Below, piece after piece: positions 60,601 to 64,000 of a DNA stretch of 64,000 nt (positions are counted from its first letter, which is position 1; each line of letters starts with the position of its first letter). The position numbers and the translations under genes are program-made. The stretch is from Campylorhamphus procurvoides (taxonomy: Eukaryota > Chordata > Aves > Passeriformes > Dendrocolaptidae). Where the stretch lies: the NCBI GenBank assembly GCA_013396655.1, contig WBMV01000084.1:1241809-1305808 (forward strand), in the 5' to 3' direction. Under the pieces are notes generated by a model. The model ran no database searches. It saw only the letters and a program-made list of their open reading frames with translations, and was not told the DNA's origin.

Positions 60601-62643
60601 GTCACCAGCTGCTGATAAGGACAACCTGACAAGCTATTTGCAAAAGAAAAAAAACCATTCTGTATATTAATGTATGCACATACTTAAACATATGCAAAGC
60701 AGGTACTTTCTGGAGGGGAGGCATTCCAGTTGAATCAAAATGTGCATTTAGAAATAGGAAAATGCTCGTACCACCTATCACACTGGTGATTGCAGGAGTG
60801 TGGTGATCTCTCTCTGAATCTCACCAGGTCAGAGAGGGCTCTTGCAGGCTACTGTTTGGATTATGAGAAAGAACATGAGAATAGAGAGACACAGAGGCTG
60901 AGCATTACCTGGTTTCACCCCTTGAACACAAAGGCACTTGTTCACTGCAGATGGCAAGTATCTTGTGAGCACAAGAGGCTGCAGAACTTCTGTTCAGCCT
61001 AAGACAAGGTCTGTGCATGAAGTCAGGTAACTAGCTGCTTCTCTGTTTGCCTACGGAAATCCCTCATTTGTGTGCAGAAATGTTGCTGGTTTGTGTAACT
61101 GTTTGCTCACGCAAAATTTACATCTTGAAGTTTGTCCTGGAGAGACCTGCGGAAGAGTTACAAACCTCACATCAGTGTTACAGTGGCACGTTGTGGGAAA
61201 CGTGGCACACAGTCCAGACCAAAACAAAATGGGAATCAGGGAAAACACAGCTCTGCTCTGAAGCACGTTGGCATTTCATGTTCTAATACTCATTTAGCAA
61301 ATATGGAGGACATAGGAACCATGAGACATTTGGTACAAAGGGTGTAAAATAAGGCTCAAAGAGAGAGGCACAAGGAAAAAAGGAGAACAAAGGTCTCGTT
61401 GGACTAAATGTGTTCAATCTTTCAGTCAATAAAATGCCCTTCAGACATAGGCAGGCTACTTCCAAACTTCCCAGTCTCTCCCCTAGCACATCAAACTGGA
61501 AGAGTTTGAAGCCCTGGCTGATACAATTTTCTGCATTGCCCAGTTATATACTCATCCACTTTAAATAACTTGGTGGGTGACAAGTTATTTTCTTAACCTC
61601 CCCATTTTCAGCTTGCTGCTAAATCAGTTTTCTTGTTTTCTACACATGAGCTACTTATCCCCTGTGCTGAATTCAAATAGCTCTGAAACTTAGGACTTGT
61701 TGAACAAGTATATTTAAGTTATTACAGCTCATGGAGAGGTAACATAATATGCAGTGAAAATAAACAGGACACCACATAAAACCTGTGTTATCTCCCATGT
61801 CAGCAATAGTTAGGAAGGAAGTTATTTGGAAAGAAAATGTTAGTTTGCATTAGGTAGCATAATGTGTGACTGAAGAAGAGTCAAACAGTCATTTTAGAGA
61901 CTTGGAAATACTTTACATTTCCAAGAGAAATAGAGCTCTGAATAACAAACCATGGTGTTGATTGGCCCCGCTGCCACAAGAACTTTGGCACTGCAGGGCG
62001 ACCGCTCTTGTGCGTGGAGTTGGGGGTGTGATTGACAACCTGCTGAACTGGGACAGTGACTTCTGTCACTGGAGGAGGCCGAGTGCCTCCTGGCAGGAAG
62101 GACAGATTTGGCTGTCCTCCTTGGAGAAAAGCTGTAACATCTGGGTGATTTGCACTTTGGCTCGGGTGGCACACAACCTTCTCAAGAGCAGCCACTCCTC
62201 CCAACAGGGGGCCAGGTGGTCCAGAGAGGGAAGCACCACCCAGGGCAGTGGGAACCAAAGCCAGAGGAGCACAGACCTTGTGTCCACCCCCAGCATGGGA
62301 GGTTCTCCAGCAAGGCATCATCCTGGGCTCCACCACTGGCCAAGGAGGTACCTCTGCCTGCCACCAGCTGTAGGACTTCAGTGGGCAAACACTGAACTCA
62401 GAGCCCTCTGCGTAGCTCCTGGGGCACTTACAGTGCCTGGCAAGGAGATGGAGGAGAAAATACCGGTGAACAATGAAAAATACTGATAACTCATTTGAAA
62501 AGGAAAAATGGGGTGTGTGTAAGAAAACATAAACCTCCTCTGCATGGGAGGGGAGGGGGACCATATGTTAGAATGTGGTGTTTTGATGGTGTTTATGGAT
62601 GTGATGCTGCCTGTCCCTTATCATGATTTTTATTTTGTTTCAG
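57621..62643. other. Intron stretch up to the TEA-domain exon, nothing recognised
   Basis: GC-richer parts at about 58300-59030 and 61960-62450 alternate with AT-rich sequence. A GA-rich simple tract lies at about 59473-59490. The 227-codon minus-strand frame at 61881-62564 lies in the GC-rich part and has no recognisable domain. The last 40 bases form the pyrimidine-rich acceptor of the exon. Confidence 0.5.
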
Positions 62644-62708
62644 GTAGGAATGAATTGATAGCCAGATACATCAAACTTAGAACAGGGAAGACACGGACCA
62701 GGAAGCAG
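62644..62708 (+). CDS. TEAD1: TEAD1 second coding exon in window (TEA domain helix 2)
   Basis: This 65-base exon supplies the last two bases of Gly68 and residues 69-89 (begins RNELIARYIKLR, ends GKTRTRKQ). This is the middle of the TEA domain, with helix 2 and the basic turn before recognition helix 3, which is encoded by the next exon outside the window. The acceptor is TTTTATTTTGTTTCAG (AG at 62642-62643) and the donor is CAG|GTAAAA (GT at 62709-62710). Phases match the upstream exon (1 nt + 2 nt), and the exon ends on a codon boundary, as expected before the conserved VSSHIQV segment. The sequence is so conserved that it fits all TEAD paralogues; assignment to TEAD1 comes from linkage to the first exon. 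The donor lacks the usual G at +5. Confidence 0.95.
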
Positions 62709-64000
62709 GTAAAATAACTCAGTGGGGAAGTATGCATGTCAGTGAATGATAAAACATGGCATTTTCAGCTGCAGTGGCTGTCTCTGCTTCAGCTCTGATG
62801 AGAAGATGTGTTGACTTCACTGTTCAGATTAAATACACTTTTTAGAGAATATTTAAAACTCTGGGGTTTATGTTGTGCATCATTATTTCAGTGGCGGTTT
62901 GAGGATGAATTTTTTATTAATCTCTGTGTGCATGGACCCCTATTTGGGGAAAAATTCAAAAGTTGAAGAAAAAGCATAAAGCATTGTGCCTAATTTCTCT
63001 ATATTATAACTACAGAATATAGTGATTATTTTGAGATGGCAAATAACTGAACTTCTTAAAAATCAAGAGAGTTTGCTGATATAATCGAAGCTATGATTCT
63101 TGGATACGAGAAGTAAATAAATAAAAACAATCTAGCAGAACTGATCATAATCATGCTCTCAGCTCATGGTCAGTAGTTGCTACAGAATAAAAAAATAATA
63201 TAAAAAGTCCCCAAAGAGCCTTCATGCTCCTGGTCTGTGACCACGGTAATATTTCATTCATCAAAGAGGCAGAATAAACCTCAAACCAGTGTTAATTTTT
63301 TTTTCAGTTGATTATCAGCTAACCATTAATACATCTCAACTAAATCCTTTAATTCATAATATTCATGGTGATCAGCAGCCTGGTAGAAGGCACATGCTCT
63401 GTGTAGTTTACACAGTGGTTACTAAAATCTTATGCTGTTTAAAAATGAATTGCAGTCCCTTTGCTTTCTCTAACATCATGTGCAAGATTCCACTCCTCCT
63501 CATCCACGTGTGTGACAAAGGGCAAGGCAGAGGCTTCACACTTGCATGATACACCTGCTCTGTAGTGCAGGGAAAGGTCACTCTGAGTGGGCACACTCAA
63601 AGATGACGTGCTGCCAGCAGTTGGATTTAAACCACTTGTGGGTGCTGTTTTGCCCTGGGTGGTGTCCCTTGTCAGGTAGGAAGAAAACACAAGTATGAGG
63701 GATGAAAAAAGGCATGAGAAAGGAGAGAAACTGCAGCGTGTGGAAAAGCAACATACCAAAGATTGGCAAAGAAATCAGAAAGAAAAGACAAAGTCCCAAG
63801 TTCTGCTCTGCCATGCCCATGCGAGCTCCAAAGTTGGGGGTTATTCTGGGATCATAAAGTTGCATCAGGAGTCAAAATGCAGCCCTTGGAGCTAGATCCT
63901 TGGCCAGCATGTACCAAGAAACCAAGAGGGTTGTGATTACATATGGTGATGTCTGCCTCCATACTTGTGCATCCCTCTATGGTGACTGTGTCATAAATCA
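62709..64000 (+). other. TEAD1: TEAD1 intron following the TEA helix-2 exon (partial)
   Basis: Begins with the donor GTAAAA and runs off the right edge. The next expected exon, encoding recognition helix 3 (starting VSSHIQV), is not in the window. AT-rich sequence with no transposon, RNA gene or exon recognised. Confidence 0.8.

Larger units (their letters stand above)
5468..62643 (+). other. TEAD1: TEAD1 giant intron (57,176 bases) splitting the TEA domain
   Basis: The intron is bounded by GT at 5468-5469 and AG at 62642-62643. It interrupts the Gly68 codon after its first base (phase 1), inside the TEA domain between helices 1 and 2. The repeats, CpG patches and candidate elements listed between these coordinates all lie within it and are transcribed with TEAD1 from the + strand. 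I found no nested protein gene or recognisable RNA gene. Large introns in developmental transcription factors commonly hold enhancers, which is the likely role of the CpG-retaining or low-repeat blocks, but that is inference. Confidence 0.93.

Noticed and set aside
61881..62564. 227-codon minus-strand frame near the second exon
   Set aside because: Located in GC-rich intron, with no recognised motif and overlapping open frames on both strands. Considered chance unless conservation shows otherwise.

Overview
The window is vertebrate nuclear DNA, most likely from a bird. It carries a spliced TEA-domain gene, several CR1 LINE 3' ends of the avian type with their characteristic terminal octamers, and one long repeat resembling an endogenous-retrovirus LTR family common in songbirds and other Neoaves. 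There are no compact or operon-like genes. Almost all open frames are chance frames in non-coding DNA.

The only protein-coding gene I can support is TEAD1 (TEF-1), on the + strand. Two coding exons are visible. The first coding exon (5214-5467) carries the end of the 5' UTR, a probable AUU initiation codon at 5266 and codons 1-67 plus one base, ending inside the TEA DNA-binding domain. The next exon (62644-62708, 65 bases) completes Gly68 and encodes residues 69-89. The two exons join in frame. They are separated by an intron of 57,176 bases, which fills about 90 percent of the window. Bases 1-5213 belong to the intron before the first coding exon and 62709-64000 to the intron after the second. 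The rest of the gene lies outside the window.

Layout: 1-5213 is intron with little recognisable content. 5214-5467 is the exon. About 5860-6400 is a CpG-rich island with a TATA-like/CRE-like/M-CAT motif cluster, a degenerate minisatellite and a (TGC)9 run, so it is a candidate internal promoter or enhancer. 8077-8109 is a G-rich minisatellite. About 10281-10336 is a small CpG patch with a CRE-like site. 14.8-20.3 kb holds a MIR-like relic, palindromic MITE-like relics and the LTR-like element (about 16695-17480). 23.8-24.2 kb and 36.1-36.25 kb hold local duplications. 28.4-30.1 kb holds two opposite copies of an ancient amniote retroposon flanking a CR1. 34.1-35.9 kb holds a MIR-like relic, a CpG-retaining block that may be a conserved element, and an older CR1 piece. 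44.5, 49.4 and 50.9 kb hold CR1 ends. About 57.26-57.62 kb is a CpG-retaining patch. 62644-62708 is the second exon.

The strongest biology is the non-AUG start of TEAD1: the first AUG of any frame in the exon is codon 19. The most plausible undescribed elements are the CpG island just downstream of the first coding exon and the CpG-retaining blocks in the giant intron. All repeat-family calls come from remembered consensus sequences, not from a database search.
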